Assembly (NCBI GenBank): GCA_963794265.1
Contig: CAWCDJ010000005.1
Span: 372,001 to 436,000, forward strand
Length of the DNA stretch: 64,000 nt
Reading direction: 5' to 3'
Source: CAWCDJ01 sp963794265
GTDB taxonomy: Bacteria; Acidobacteriota; Terriglobia; Bryobacterales; Bryobacteraceae
Shown here: positions 25,745-33,590 of the stretch, one piece after another
Numbering within the stretch: position 1 is the stretch's first letter
Layout of the letters: each line of letters begins with the position of its first letter
Translations under genes and position numbers: made by a program
The notes under the pieces: generated by a model
What the model was told of the DNA's origin: nothing
Seen by the model: only the letters and a program-made list of their open reading frames with translations
Database searches by the model: none

Positions 25745-27140
25745 TGATCGAAAGACCGTATACGGCGTTGAAGGCCTCACCCACCGCCTCGGACAGCGTG
25801 GGGTGGGGATGGATGGTCTGCATCATCACGTCCACCGTGGCCTCGGCTTCCATGGCGGCGACAGCTTCGGTGATCAGCTCGAACGCTTCCGGCCCGATGA
25901 TGTGGACGCCCAGAATCTCTCCATAGCGCTCGTCGCTGACGATCTTGACGAAACCGTCGTGGCGCCCGAGAATCGTGGCCTTGCTGTCACCGGCGAACGG
26001 GAATCGCCCGACCTTGACCTGGTAGCCTTGCGCTCTGGCCTGGGCCTCGGTAAGCCCCACGCTGCCGATGCCCGGCTCGGTGTATGTGCAGCCGGGAATG
26101 CGCCTCTTGTTGATCGGCACGGCCGATTTCCCGGCCATGTGCGCCACCGCGATCATCCCCTCGCGCGTCGCGACGTGCGCCAGTTGCGGCGTCCCGGCCA
26201 CCACATCGCCGATGGCATAGATACCCGGCTCGGCCGTCCGCTGGTATTCGTCGACTTTGATGTAGCCGCGGTCGAGTTCCACGCGGGTGTTTTCCAGGCC
26301 TATGTTTTCGGTATTCGGCTTGCGCCCCACCGCCACCAGCAACTTCTCGGCTTCGAGCAGTTCCTGCTTGCCTTCCTTGGTGGTGAGGGTCAGCCGGATA
26401 CCCTTTTCCGTCTTCTCGATGTTCTCGGCGCGCGCGCCGGTCTCCACGCGGATCTTCTGTTTGCGGAACGACCGCTCGAGTTCCTTCGAGATGTCTTCGT
26501 CTTCCACGGGAACGACCCGCGGCAGCATCTCGATCACCGTGACATCCGTGCCGAAGCGCTTGAAGATGGACGCGAACTCCACGCCCACGGCGCCGGCGCC
26601 GATGACCGCCAGGCTTTTCGGCACGGAAGTCAGGTCGAGGATCTCGATGTTGGTGAGGATCCGTTCGGAATCCGGTTCGAGACCGGGCAACATGCGGGCC
26701 TCCGAGCCGGTGGCGATGATGATATTCTTCGCCTCCAGCGTCTGCACGCCGGAATCTGACCGGACTTCCACCTTCCCGCCTCCTTTGAGGGTGGCGTAAC
26801 CCGAAATCCGCTCCACCTTGGCGCGCTTCAGGAGCATCGCCACGCCGTTGGCGTGCTTGTTGACGATGCCATCCTTCCGCTCTTTCACTTTCGGATAATC
26901 CAGGCGCGGATTTTCGACGGAAATCCCTTCTTTGTCGGCATGTTCGAAGCGCTCCCAGATATCCGCCGTGTGGAGCAGGCTCTTGGTCGGAATGCACCCC
27001 ACCAGGAGGCAGGTGCCGCCGAGTTTGGGCCGCTTTTCGATCACCGCCGTCTTTAACCCGTACTGGCCGGCGCGAATGGCTGCTGAGTAGCCGCCGGGAC
27101 CACTCCCGATCACAATTAGGTCGTATGGCACTTTTTTCAT
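25737..27140 (-). CDS. lpdA: Dihydrolipoyl dehydrogenase (E3)
   Basis: 467 residues. FAD motif GSGPGG at 12-17, redox-active disulfide Cys44/Cys49 in GGTCLLVGCIP, NAD-binding VIGAGAVGVEFA, and the C-terminal HPHPTLSEA catalytic His-Glu dyad. It reoxidises dihydrolipoyl arms with NAD. First gene of the lpdA-lipB-E2 unit; overlaps lipB by eight bases. Divergent from the POTRA-protein gene (27190), with the two promoters in the about 49-base gap. Confidence 0.93.
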   Translation of the reverse strand: MKKVPYDLIVIGSGPGGYSAAIRAGQYGLKTAVIEKRPKLGGTCLLVGCIPTKSLLHTADIWERFEHADKEGISVENPRLDYPKVKERKDGIVNKHANGVAMLLKRAKVERISGYATLKGGGKVEVRSDSGVQTLEAKNIIIATGSEARMLPGLEPDSERILTNIEILDLTSVPKSLAVIGAGAVGVEFASIFKRFGTDVTVIEMLPRVVPVEDEDISKELERSFRKQKIRVETGARAENIEKTEKGIRLTLTTKEGKQELLEAEKLLVAVGRKPNTENIGLENTRVELDRGYIKVDEYQRTAEPGIYAIGDVVAGTPQLAHVATREGMIAVAHMAGKSAVPINKRRIPGCTYTEPGIGSVGLTEAQARAQGYQVKVGRFPFAGDSKATILGRHDGFVKIVSDERYGEILGVHIIGPEAFELITEAVAAMEAEATVDVMMQTIHPHPTLSEAVGEAFNAVYGLSINA

Positions 27141-27189
27141 TCTACATACGTCACCGCCTGAAACGACGGTGCGTCATACATTTGAAGAT

Positions 27190-28524
27190 ATGCGAAGGCT
27201 TCTGCTAATTCTGATGCTGGTTTGGGGAACCGGATTCGGGCAAACCGGCGGCAGAGCCCGGCACGCTCCGAAGGCCCCCAAGTGGCCCATCGCCAGCCTT
27301 CGGGTGGAAGGCAACCAGCGCTATACGCGGGAGCAGATTTTTGCCGTTATCCACTTGAAAACAGGGCAGATGGCCGGCAAGGCAGAATTCGATGCCGCGC
27401 GCGACCGCCTGGTCGCAAGCGGCGCCTTCGAAAACGTGGAGTATGAGTTCACCCCGGCCGCGGGCAGCCCGGGCTACGCCGGCGTTTTCAAGGTTTCCGA
27501 GATCCAGCAGGTTTACCCGGTCTCATTCGAGGGGCTCGGCGTTTCCTCGAAAGACCTGGCCGCGTGGCTGGCAGAGCGGGATCCGCTCTTCTCCAGGGAC
27601 GGCATGGCGGCCACCCAACCGGTGATCGAGCGCTACACCCGGTGGATCGAGGAATATCTGGCCGCTCACGGCGTCAAAGAGCCGGTTGCCGGGTCGGTCG
27701 AGCCGGCCGATCCGGGCGACTTTGCCATCGTGTTCCAGCCCGAGGTGACCTTGCCCGCGGTGGCCCAGGTGACGTTCGAAGGCAACCATGTGATCGAAGA
27801 GAAGGTGCTGCGGGAGGCGGTCGCGACGGCGGCCATAGGCTCGCCCTACACCGAGGATAATTTCCGGCGGGTGCTGAGAATGGCCATCCGGCCGCTTTAC
27901 GAAGCTCGCGGCCGCGTGCGCGTTTCGTTCCCCGCGCTCCGCACCGAAAAGGTCAAAGACGTCCAGGGCGTTCACGTCTTCGTCACGGTGAACGAAGGCG
28001 AGAGCTACGAACTCGGCAAGGTCTCGATCGACGGCCAGCCGCCGCTCCCGGCGGCGAGCCTCCTGAAAGCGGGCGATTTCAAATCCGGCGACGTGGCCAA
28101 CCTGGAGCGCGTCAACCAGGGGCTGGAGCGGATCCGCAAGGCCGTCGCGCGGGCCGGCTATATCAATGCGAAGGTAACGAGCGACCGCCAGATCAACGAC
28201 GACAAGAAGGCCGTGGACGTGACGGTGCTGATCGATGCGGGGGCGCAGTTCACAATGGGCAAGCTGGACGTCGTGGGCCTCGACCTCGAAGGCGAAGCCG
28301 AAATGCGGCGAATCTGGGGCTTGCAATTCGGCAAGCCGTTCAACCCCGAGTATCCCGACCAGTTCCTGAAGCGGGTGCGGGACGAAGCCATGTTCGACAA
28401 CCTGGGCCAGACGAAATCCGCCGTGAAGATGAATAACGACCGCAGCGTGGACGTGACCTTGACATTCGCCGGTCCCGGCCCGCAAGCCCGGCCGGGGCGC
28501 CGGCGGAGCGGCTTGGAAGATTAA
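27190..28524 (+). CDS. Secreted POTRA-domain protein (BamA/TamA-like N-terminal part only)
   Basis: 444 residues. Signal peptide MRRLLLILMLVWGTGFGQ, then repeated POTRA units, each opening like IASLRVEGNQRYTREQI, VAQVTFEGNHVIEEKVL and FTMGKLDVVGLDLEG. The C-terminal beta-barrel of BamA is missing; the protein ends after a Gly-Pro-Arg tail. POTRA domains bind nascent outer-membrane proteins. The ATG at 27190 begins the signal peptide; a GTG at 27169 is possible. The end overlaps the convergent ClC gene stop by four bases. Confidence 0.8.
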   Translation: MRRLLLILMLVWGTGFGQTGGRARHAPKAPKWPIASLRVEGNQRYTREQIFAVIHLKTGQMAGKAEFDAARDRLVASGAFENVEYEFTPAAGSPGYAGVFKVSEIQQVYPVSFEGLGVSSKDLAAWLAERDPLFSRDGMAATQPVIERYTRWIEEYLAAHGVKEPVAGSVEPADPGDFAIVFQPEVTLPAVAQVTFEGNHVIEEKVLREAVATAAIGSPYTEDNFRRVLRMAIRPLYEARGRVRVSFPALRTEKVKDVQGVHVFVTVNEGESYELGKVSIDGQPPLPAASLLKAGDFKSGDVANLERVNQGLERIRKAVARAGYINAKVTSDRQINDDKKAVDVTVLIDAGAQFTMGKLDVVGLDLEGEAEMRRIWGLQFGKPFNPEYPDQFLKRVRDEAMFDNLGQTKSAVKMNNDRSVDVTLTFAGPGPQARPGRRRSGLED

Positions 28525-30200
28525 GGCCGGCCGCCGCCGGTTCGGGCGCCCCGTCCGGGGTGGGGGAGCGGGTCTACGTGCCGCGAAAGAGCGGCCCACC
28601 CGTCGTCCGTGACGATCGCCACCAGGTGGTCGCCCTCTTCCAGCCGCAGGCCGGAGTGCGGCCAGATCGACCGGTCGTTGCGCAGCACCAGGATTAATTC
28701 GATCTGATCGCTGGGCCCCAGCGCCACGGTTTCCAGGAATTTGCCCACGTAGGGGCTATCCCCTCGCAGCACGCCCACCCGGACTTCTCTCCCATCCGGA
28801 AACCGTACGGGCACGCCGGACTCGACCAGGGACACCATCTCCAACCCGTGAACATCCTGGCCTTTCCAGATGTCGCGGGTGCGCAACAATTCCATGGCCG
28901 TCCGCAACTGCTCCCGGTAGTGCGCAGGCGAGTGAGAGCGGGTGGGTACCTGCGCCTCGTACAGGCTCGCATAGCGGAGCGAGAGAAGCTCCACGAGCAC
29001 GGTCTGGATTATATTGCTGAGCACCACCGCCAGCGCGGCGGCCACCAGCAGGCGGTAACCGCCCGTCATCTCCGTCACCATCAGCAGGGTAGCGATCGGA
29101 ACCCGCGCGGCCGCTCCGAATACTGCCGCCATTCCCACAACCACAAAAGCGTCCGGCGGCTGATGAAAGAGCCGTCCCAGGAAAGCGCCGAACATCGCTC
29201 CCACGTACAGGCTGGGAGCGAAGACTCCTCCCGAGCCGCCCGAGCCGATGGTGAGCGCGAAAGTCAGCATTTTGCCCAGCCCGAGCAGCAGCAGGAGCTG
29301 CAAGGCCAGACGCCCATCGATGGCTTCCTGAATCCATTCGTAACCGCCTCCCAATACCTGCGGCAGCGCAAGCGCCACCAGGCCTACGAGCAGGCCGCCG
29401 ATGGCCGGCTTGACGTGAGGAGGGCAGCGCAGGCGATGGAACGCGTCCCGCACTCCGTAAAGAGCCGTCGGCAACACGGCGGCAATCAGCCCGCTCGCTA
29501 CTCCCAGCGCGACGTACCACCCATAGTCCACCGAGAGCGGCGCCGGTAAATTGGGGGGAATCGCGAACAGCGGTCCGAATCCGACGAAAAACCCGTTCAG
29601 CGCATACGCCACAATCGAAGCCAGCAGGGCGTACGCCAGCGCGCTGGTTTCAAATTCCATCTCGCTGTACAGAACTTCCACGGCGAAGAAAGCGGTTCCG
29701 ACCGGGGAGCGGAAAACTGCCGAGAGGCCGGCGGCCATTCCCACGATAGCCAGCAGGCGCCGGTCCTCCTCCGACCGGTGCCCCCACTGGGCGTAAATCG
29801 ACCCGACTCCGGCGGCGATGAGCGCGGTGGGCCCTTCCCTTCCCGCGGAGCCTCCCGACCCGATGGTGATCGCGGATGCCACGGTCTTGATGACCGGCAC
29901 CCGGGCGCGGATTATGCCTCCCAGATTGTGAAAGGCGTTCACCACGGCATCGGTTCCGTGCCCTTCCGCTTCCGGCGCGAAGCTGTATACCAGCACTCCG
30001 GAGATGAGCCCGCCCAGGGTAGTCGAAACCGGGATCAGCCACACTCCGCGAGTACCCAGAATGTGATATCCCGCGAGCCTTTCGAGAAACAGGCCGCGGA
30101 AGAATTCCAGCAGGAGCACGAATACTCGGGCACTGAGGGCGCCCACGACACCCAGCAGGACCGTATCCAGCAGCAATAATTGCTGCCGCCGCAACTTCAT
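28521..30200 (-). CDS. ClC-type chloride channel/antiporter with TrkA-C domain
   Basis: 559 residues with about ten to twelve membrane helices (1-430) and a cytosolic RCK_C/TrkA-C-like domain (about 450-545: SGVPVRFPDGREVRVGVLRG). ClC signatures: GSGGSAGREGPTA with the gating Glu, GSGGSGGVFAPSLYVGAMFG, and a Glu in FFAVEVLY at the place of the proton-pathway Glu. The GSGIP-type serine motif is replaced by GHGTD, so anion selectivity may differ from E. coli ClcA. Its ATG overlaps the RNA methyltransferase stop. Confidence 0.88.
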   Translation of the reverse strand: MKLRRQQLLLLDTVLLGVVGALSARVFVLLLEFFRGLFLERLAGYHILGTRGVWLIPVSTTLGGLISGVLVYSFAPEAEGHGTDAVVNAFHNLGGIIRARVPVIKTVASAITIGSGGSAGREGPTALIAAGVGSIYAQWGHRSEEDRRLLAIVGMAAGLSAVFRSPVGTAFFAVEVLYSEMEFETSALAYALLASIVAYALNGFFVGFGPLFAIPPNLPAPLSVDYGWYVALGVASGLIAAVLPTALYGVRDAFHRLRCPPHVKPAIGGLLVGLVALALPQVLGGGYEWIQEAIDGRLALQLLLLLGLGKMLTFALTIGSGGSGGVFAPSLYVGAMFGAFLGRLFHQPPDAFVVVGMAAVFGAAARVPIATLLMVTEMTGGYRLLVAAALAVVLSNIIQTVLVELLSLRYASLYEAQVPTRSHSPAHYREQLRTAMELLRTRDIWKGQDVHGLEMVSLVESGVPVRFPDGREVRVGVLRGDSPYVGKFLETVALGPSDQIELILVLRNDRSIWPHSGLRLEEGDHLVAIVTDDGWAALSRHVDPLPHPGRGARTGGGRP

Positions 30201-30898
30201 GTCGGGTTCCCCAGTTTCCAAAGCACCTGGCGCAGCATGCCGAGCAGCACCGGGGCGTCGCGGTCGGCGACATCCAGGCGGCGCACCAGGCGGCGGACCT
30301 TTTCGGCGGTTGAGCCGGCCGTCAGCGGGTTGACGTATCCGCTCTGTTCCAGCACTTCGAGCAGCAGGCGGGTGATCTGTTCGGATTCCGCGGCCGGGGC
30401 GCGCCGGATCTTTTCGGGCGTCGCGAGGGCCGCCTCCGGGTCGCGCGCGAGTTCGTAAAGGCACAGCGACACCGCCTGCCCGAGGTTCATCGAAAGCCCT
30501 GGATCCAGCGTGGGGATGCGCATGAGCCAGTGGCAGTGGCTGAGATCTTCGTTCGAAAGTCCGAATTTTTCCGAGCCGAACAGCAGCGCCGCCGGAGCAT
30601 GCGGCAGCACCGGGGAAATCAGCCGCGCTCCGTACTCCAGGCGCCGTATGGGATGCTGCAATTCGCGATGTCCGACGGAAGTGGTGCCGACCACCAGGCG
30701 GCAATCGGCCACGGCTTCGGCGACGGTCGCATATTCCTCCGCCGATTGCAGCAGCGGTGCCGCCCCGACCGCCGAGCGGGCTTCGCGAAAGGCAACGTCA
30801 TAGGGCTGGACCACGCGCAGGATGGAGAACCCGAAATTGGCCATGGCGCGCGCCGAGGCGCCGATGTTGAGCGGGTTCCGCGTAGCCACCAGGACCAC
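30197..30898 (-). CDS. SpoU/TrmH-family RNA methyltransferase (TrmJ-like)
   Basis: About 233 residues of SPOUT fold: RNPLNIGASARAMANFG, LLFGSEKFGLS and the C-terminal MNLGQAVSLCLYELA knot motifs, with SAM bound in the knot. Group 1 members methylate ribose 2'-O in tRNA or rRNA. The N-terminus is uncertain: GTG at 30898 gives VVLVATRNPLN, which nearly matches the family start, but the true start may be a few codons upstream; a good AAGGG lies at about 30925 with no standard start codon in frame. Follows thiE on the same strand. Confidence 0.8.
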   Translation of the reverse strand: MVLVATRNPLNIGASARAMANFGFSILRVVQPYDVAFREARSAVGAAPLLQSAEEYATVAEAVADCRLVVGTTSVGHRELQHPIRRLEYGARLISPVLPHAPAALLFGSEKFGLSNEDLSHCHWLMRIPTLDPGLSMNLGQAVSLCLYELARDPEAALATPEKIRRAPAAESEQITRLLLEVLEQSGYVNPLTAGSTAEKVRRLVRRLDVADRDAPVLLGMLRQVLWKLGNPT

Positions 30899-30944
30899 GC
30901 GCAGGTTGTCTTTCGAATTGCGATCTATCCCTTGATCGTAGCGC

Positions 30945-31532
30945 TTACGACTGAAACAGCGAAATGCCGGCGATGCCCGCCGCCCCCGCCGCCACACATT
31001 CGCGGGCATTGCCCGGGGTGATGCCGCCCAACGCAAGCACCGGAATTCTTACCGAGGCCGCGGCGCGGCGAAGGTTATCCAGACCTTGTGCGGGGCCGTA
31101 CAGCGGTTTGGAGATGGTGGGGAAGATCGGGCTGAAACAGGCGAAATCGGCGCCTTCGTCTTCGGCCGCGCAAAGTTCCTCGATGGAATGGGTGGAAACT
31201 CCAATCCGAAAAGCCGGCGGCACGATGGCGCGCAGCAACCGCGGAGCGATCGAACCGGCGGGCAGATGCACCCCGTGGGCGCCGCAGGCCAGCGCCACAT
31301 CCGTACGCGTGTTCACCAGGATGCGGGTGCCGTGCGGGTTCGGAAGCGCCAGCGCGCGGCGGACGAGATCGCACAATTCGCGAGCGGGCAGGTTCTTTTC
31401 GCGGATCTGAATCATCTCGATTCCGTCGTTCAGAGCTCGAGCGATGTAGCCGATCAGGCCCAGAGGGCACGGAGCCGCGACCGTGAGGGAGGGGGCCAGC
31501 GCGCGGCTATCTGTGATGTAATAGCGGATCAT
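30945..31532 (-). CDS. thiE: Thiamine-phosphate synthase-like protein (ThiE/TenI)
   Basis: 195 residues, TIM barrel. Motifs: IQIREKNLPA, ILVNTRTDVALACGAHGVHL (in part), GVSTHSIEE, FSPIFPTISKP, LALGGITPGNA. ThiE joins the pyrimidine and thiazole phosphates of thiamine. Family N-termini go straight from RYYITD to an ARAL helix; here about ten to fifteen extra residues (LAPSLTVAAPCPLG) intervene, encoded by a copy of a 24-bp interspersed repeat (31471-31494). TenI-type homologues can be regulators or aminohydrolase partners, so ThiE is likely but not proven. ATG overlaps the fmdE stop. Confidence 0.82.
   Translation of the reverse strand: MIRYYITDSRALAPSLTVAAPCPLGLIGYIARALNDGIEMIQIREKNLPARELCDLVRRALALPNPHGTRILVNTRTDVALACGAHGVHLPAGSIAPRLLRAIVPPAFRIGVSTHSIEELCAAEDEGADFACFSPIFPTISKPLYGPAQGLDNLRRAAASVRIPVLALGGITPGNARECVAAGAAGIAGISLFQS
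31471..31494 (+). repeat. 24-bp interspersed repeat, copy B (inside thiE)
   Basis: GGAGCCGCGACC plus GTGAGGGAGGGG, 21 of 24 bases shared with the 54358 copy, 20 of 24 with the 23699 copy. It lies in the thiE reading frame near the N-terminus and encodes PSLTVAAP on the minus strand. Confidence 0.6.
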
Positions 31533-32113
31533 GCCAGCGGCTGGTAGTAGCGCTCACCGGCGCAGGCGCGGCAGAGCGTGCGGCCGTCGCGAATCACTTC
31601 GCGGCGAAAACTGACGCCTTCACCGCACTCCTCGCAAATCACGCGCGGCGCTTTGTAGCCCGGCAGGTCCTCGGGACCCATGGCCACCCGCACCTGCTGG
31701 GTTTCGAATAATTCTTCGTCGGGCATCTCGCGATAGGCGAGCATCTGCTGCCGGTTGGGGCTCTCGATCTCGGGGTGCAGTTCCCGGGCGCGCTGCTTCG
31801 AACTCTCGCGCGCCACAACCCGGAAGGCGCGATCTTCGAGCAGGTCGCAGAACGTCGCGGCAACCTTGCCGAAATCGCGGAATTTGAGGGCCCGCTTGCC
31901 CAACCGGCAGCCGGTGACGATGGGGATAGCATCGGTCGCGCAGCGATCAATTTCGACGAAGACCACCAGCCGCTTGCGGTCGGCGCCGGTGGGGTCCCGG
32001 AGGCCCAGAAGCCGCACGCCGCACAGAGCCATGCGCAGGCCCAGAATCTGGCCCGCGCACAAATGCCCGTGGGCCCGTTCGGCGAGGATTTCGTACTCCG
32101 CGAGAGACTTCAC
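31529..32113 (-). CDS. FmdE-family protein with C-terminal zinc ribbon
   Basis: 194 residues. The N-terminal FmdE domain (GHLCAGQILGLRMAL, a Cys-His pattern; VEIDRCATDAI; VTGCRLGKRAL) is the family fold linked to formylmethanofuran dehydrogenase and molybdopterin/tungsten enzymes. The C-terminal 40 residues carry CEECGE and CRACAGE, a zinc ribbon. It is next to a modC-like and a modB-like gene on the same strand, suggesting a molybdenum- or tungsten-linked role. It also overlaps thiE. The biochemical activity of bacterial FmdE proteins is unknown. Confidence 0.8.
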   Translation of the reverse strand: MKSLAEYEILAERAHGHLCAGQILGLRMALCGVRLLGLRDPTGADRKRLVVFVEIDRCATDAIPIVTGCRLGKRALKFRDFGKVAATFCDLLEDRAFRVVARESSKQRARELHPEIESPNRQQMLAYREMPDEELFETQQVRVAMGPEDLPGYKAPRVICEECGEGVSFRREVIRDGRTLCRACAGERYYQPLA

Positions 32114-33138
32114 AGAATCTTCAGCGCTTCCGGCGGGAATTCCACTTGCCAGCTTTTATTATCCTTCCCGCGGGCGTACTCGGCCAGCGAGAGGTCGGCG
32201 ATGATGCCTTTTTCGAACTCCAGGCGGACGGTCCGCGCGCGCGTCGAGACCCGCGCCAGGCGGCTTCGAACGGAGTTGGGCGGCGGCGGCGCATCGCCTG
32301 GATGGAGCCGCAGATCGCCCGGATAGACGGCCACCCAGACGCGGTCGCCGCGAAAATGTCCGCGAATGTACGGGCCGGTCAGGCCGAAGCCGTCGAATTC
32401 CAGGCGGCTGGTGTTGCGGCCAGGGTCGAGCGCGCCGATCCCGGCTTCGAAGAGATTGGGAATGCGGAGCAGGCGCGCGGCTTCGAGGGAATCCGGAGCG
32501 TCCAGGACGTCCCGGGGGCTGCCCTGCTGCACGATGCGGCCCCGGTCGAGCAGCACCAGCCTGCCGGCCTCCGAGCAGCACAGGTCGAGATCGCCGGTCG
32601 CCATCACGATCGGAACGGATGCCGCGGCGCGGATGCCGTCGAGCATCGCCTGGCTCCAGGGGCGCTCGTCGAGCAGGATCAGCCGGGGCTCGGCCAGCAG
32701 CATCCGCGCCGCCTCGCCGCGCAACCGGCTGTGGGGCGCGAGGTGGCGGGGAAGCGAGGCGGCGTCGGCGGTTAATTCGAAGCGTTCCAGCATCTCGGCC
32801 ACGCGGCGGTGGCGCTCGAGGCGCGCAAAGTGTTCGGCCGCAAATGCCAGGTTCTGCCGAAGCGTGAGGTGGGGAAAGAGCGAGTCTTTTTGAGGTATGT
32901 AGCCGCATCGCCGATGATGGGGCGCCTCGCTGACGCGCGCCGCCGCATCGAACAGGATCCGGTCGTCCAGCAGAATGCGCCCCGAATCCGGAGCGGCGAA
33001 TCCGGCCAGCAGTTCGAGCAGCAGAGTCTTCCCCGCCCCCGCCGGGCCGAAGATGGCGGTGATCCCGGCCCCGATCGACAACTTCAGGTCCATCGAGAAC
33101 GAAGGCGGGATTTTCTTGCCGATGCGCGCGTGGGTCAT
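32110..33138 (-). CDS. Molybdate-type ABC ATPase (ModC-like), degenerate motifs
   Basis: 342 residues. Walker A GPAGAGKT (31-38) and Q-loop PQKD (82-85) are intact. The signature region, normally LSGGQ, reads HSRLRGEAARML (136-147) with several residues missing; Walker B RLILLDE (152-158) is kept but the D-loop is ERPWS; the H-loop, normally THD, is ATGD with Gly182 in place of His. A C-terminal TOBE-like domain (about 245-330, IRGHFRGDRVWVAVYPGDL) resembles ModC oxyanion sensing. ATP hydrolysis is likely impaired. ATG at 33138 overlaps the modB-like stop. Not an obvious pseudogene, as the frame is open. Confidence 0.75.
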   Translation of the reverse strand: MTHARIGKKIPPSFSMDLKLSIGAGITAIFGPAGAGKTLLLELLAGFAAPDSGRILLDDRILFDAAARVSEAPHHRRCGYIPQKDSLFPHLTLRQNLAFAAEHFARLERHRRVAEMLERFELTADAASLPRHLAPHSRLRGEAARMLLAEPRLILLDERPWSQAMLDGIRAAASVPIVMATGDLDLCCSEAGRLVLLDRGRIVQQGSPRDVLDAPDSLEAARLLRIPNLFEAGIGALDPGRNTSRLEFDGFGLTGPYIRGHFRGDRVWVAVYPGDLRLHPGDAPPPPNSVRSRLARVSTRARTVRLEFEKGIIADLSLAEYARGKDNKSWQVEFPPEALKIL

Positions 33139-33578
33139 AGCCGCGTATACCACGCAATGGCGCCGACCAGGGCGAATTCGAACGCCACCCGCGCAAAGGA
33201 AATTCCGGCGGCGGCCAGAATCGGCTTTCCCGCGAGCGGCAGGGAAACGCGCCAGAAGACACGCCATTCGGAAGCGCCCAGGCTGCGCGCGGCATTGGTG
33301 TATTCCGTCCCCACGGCGCGGAAAGCGGCCCGCGCGCTACGACCCAGAAACGGCACGCTGTACAGCGCGCCGGCCGCCGCAGCCAGTTGCCACGTGAACC
33401 GCGGGGCCAGAAAGTAGGCCGCCACGATGGTGGGTGGAAAGACCAGCGGAACGGATGCCAGCGCCGCTGCCCGCGGCCGCGAGCGGAGCGCGTAGCCCAG
33501 CCACACCCCGAGCGTCAGCGCCGCCGCCGTGGCGGCCGAGGCGACACGCAGGCTGAGCCAGACGAGGTCGGGGGCCAT
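33135..33578 (-). CDS. Shortened molybdate-type ABC permease (ModB-like)
   Basis: 147 residues against about 220 for ModB. The family core is clear: SLRVASAATAAALTLGVWLG, PLVFPPTIVAAYF, and the EAA loop AARSLGASEWRVFWRVSLPL that contacts the ATPase. The protein ends soon after FEFALVGAIAWYTRL, where ModB normally continues with one or two further helices. It overlaps the ModC-like gene start (ATGA). No ModA binding protein is nearby. Either a reduced or decaying transporter, or the last helices are supplied by another protein. Confidence 0.7.
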   Translation of the reverse strand: MAPDLVWLSLRVASAATAAALTLGVWLGYALRSRPRAAALASVPLVFPPTIVAAYFLAPRFTWQLAAAAGALYSVPFLGRSARAAFRAVGTEYTNAARSLGASEWRVFWRVSLPLAGKPILAAAGISFARVAFEFALVGAIAWYTRL

Positions 33579-33590
33579 TTGGGATCTCTA

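Noticed and set aside
31533..31700. TPP riboswitch upstream of thiE
   Set aside because: The upstream sequence is fmdE coding DNA; no CUGAGA or conserved THI-box pattern found.
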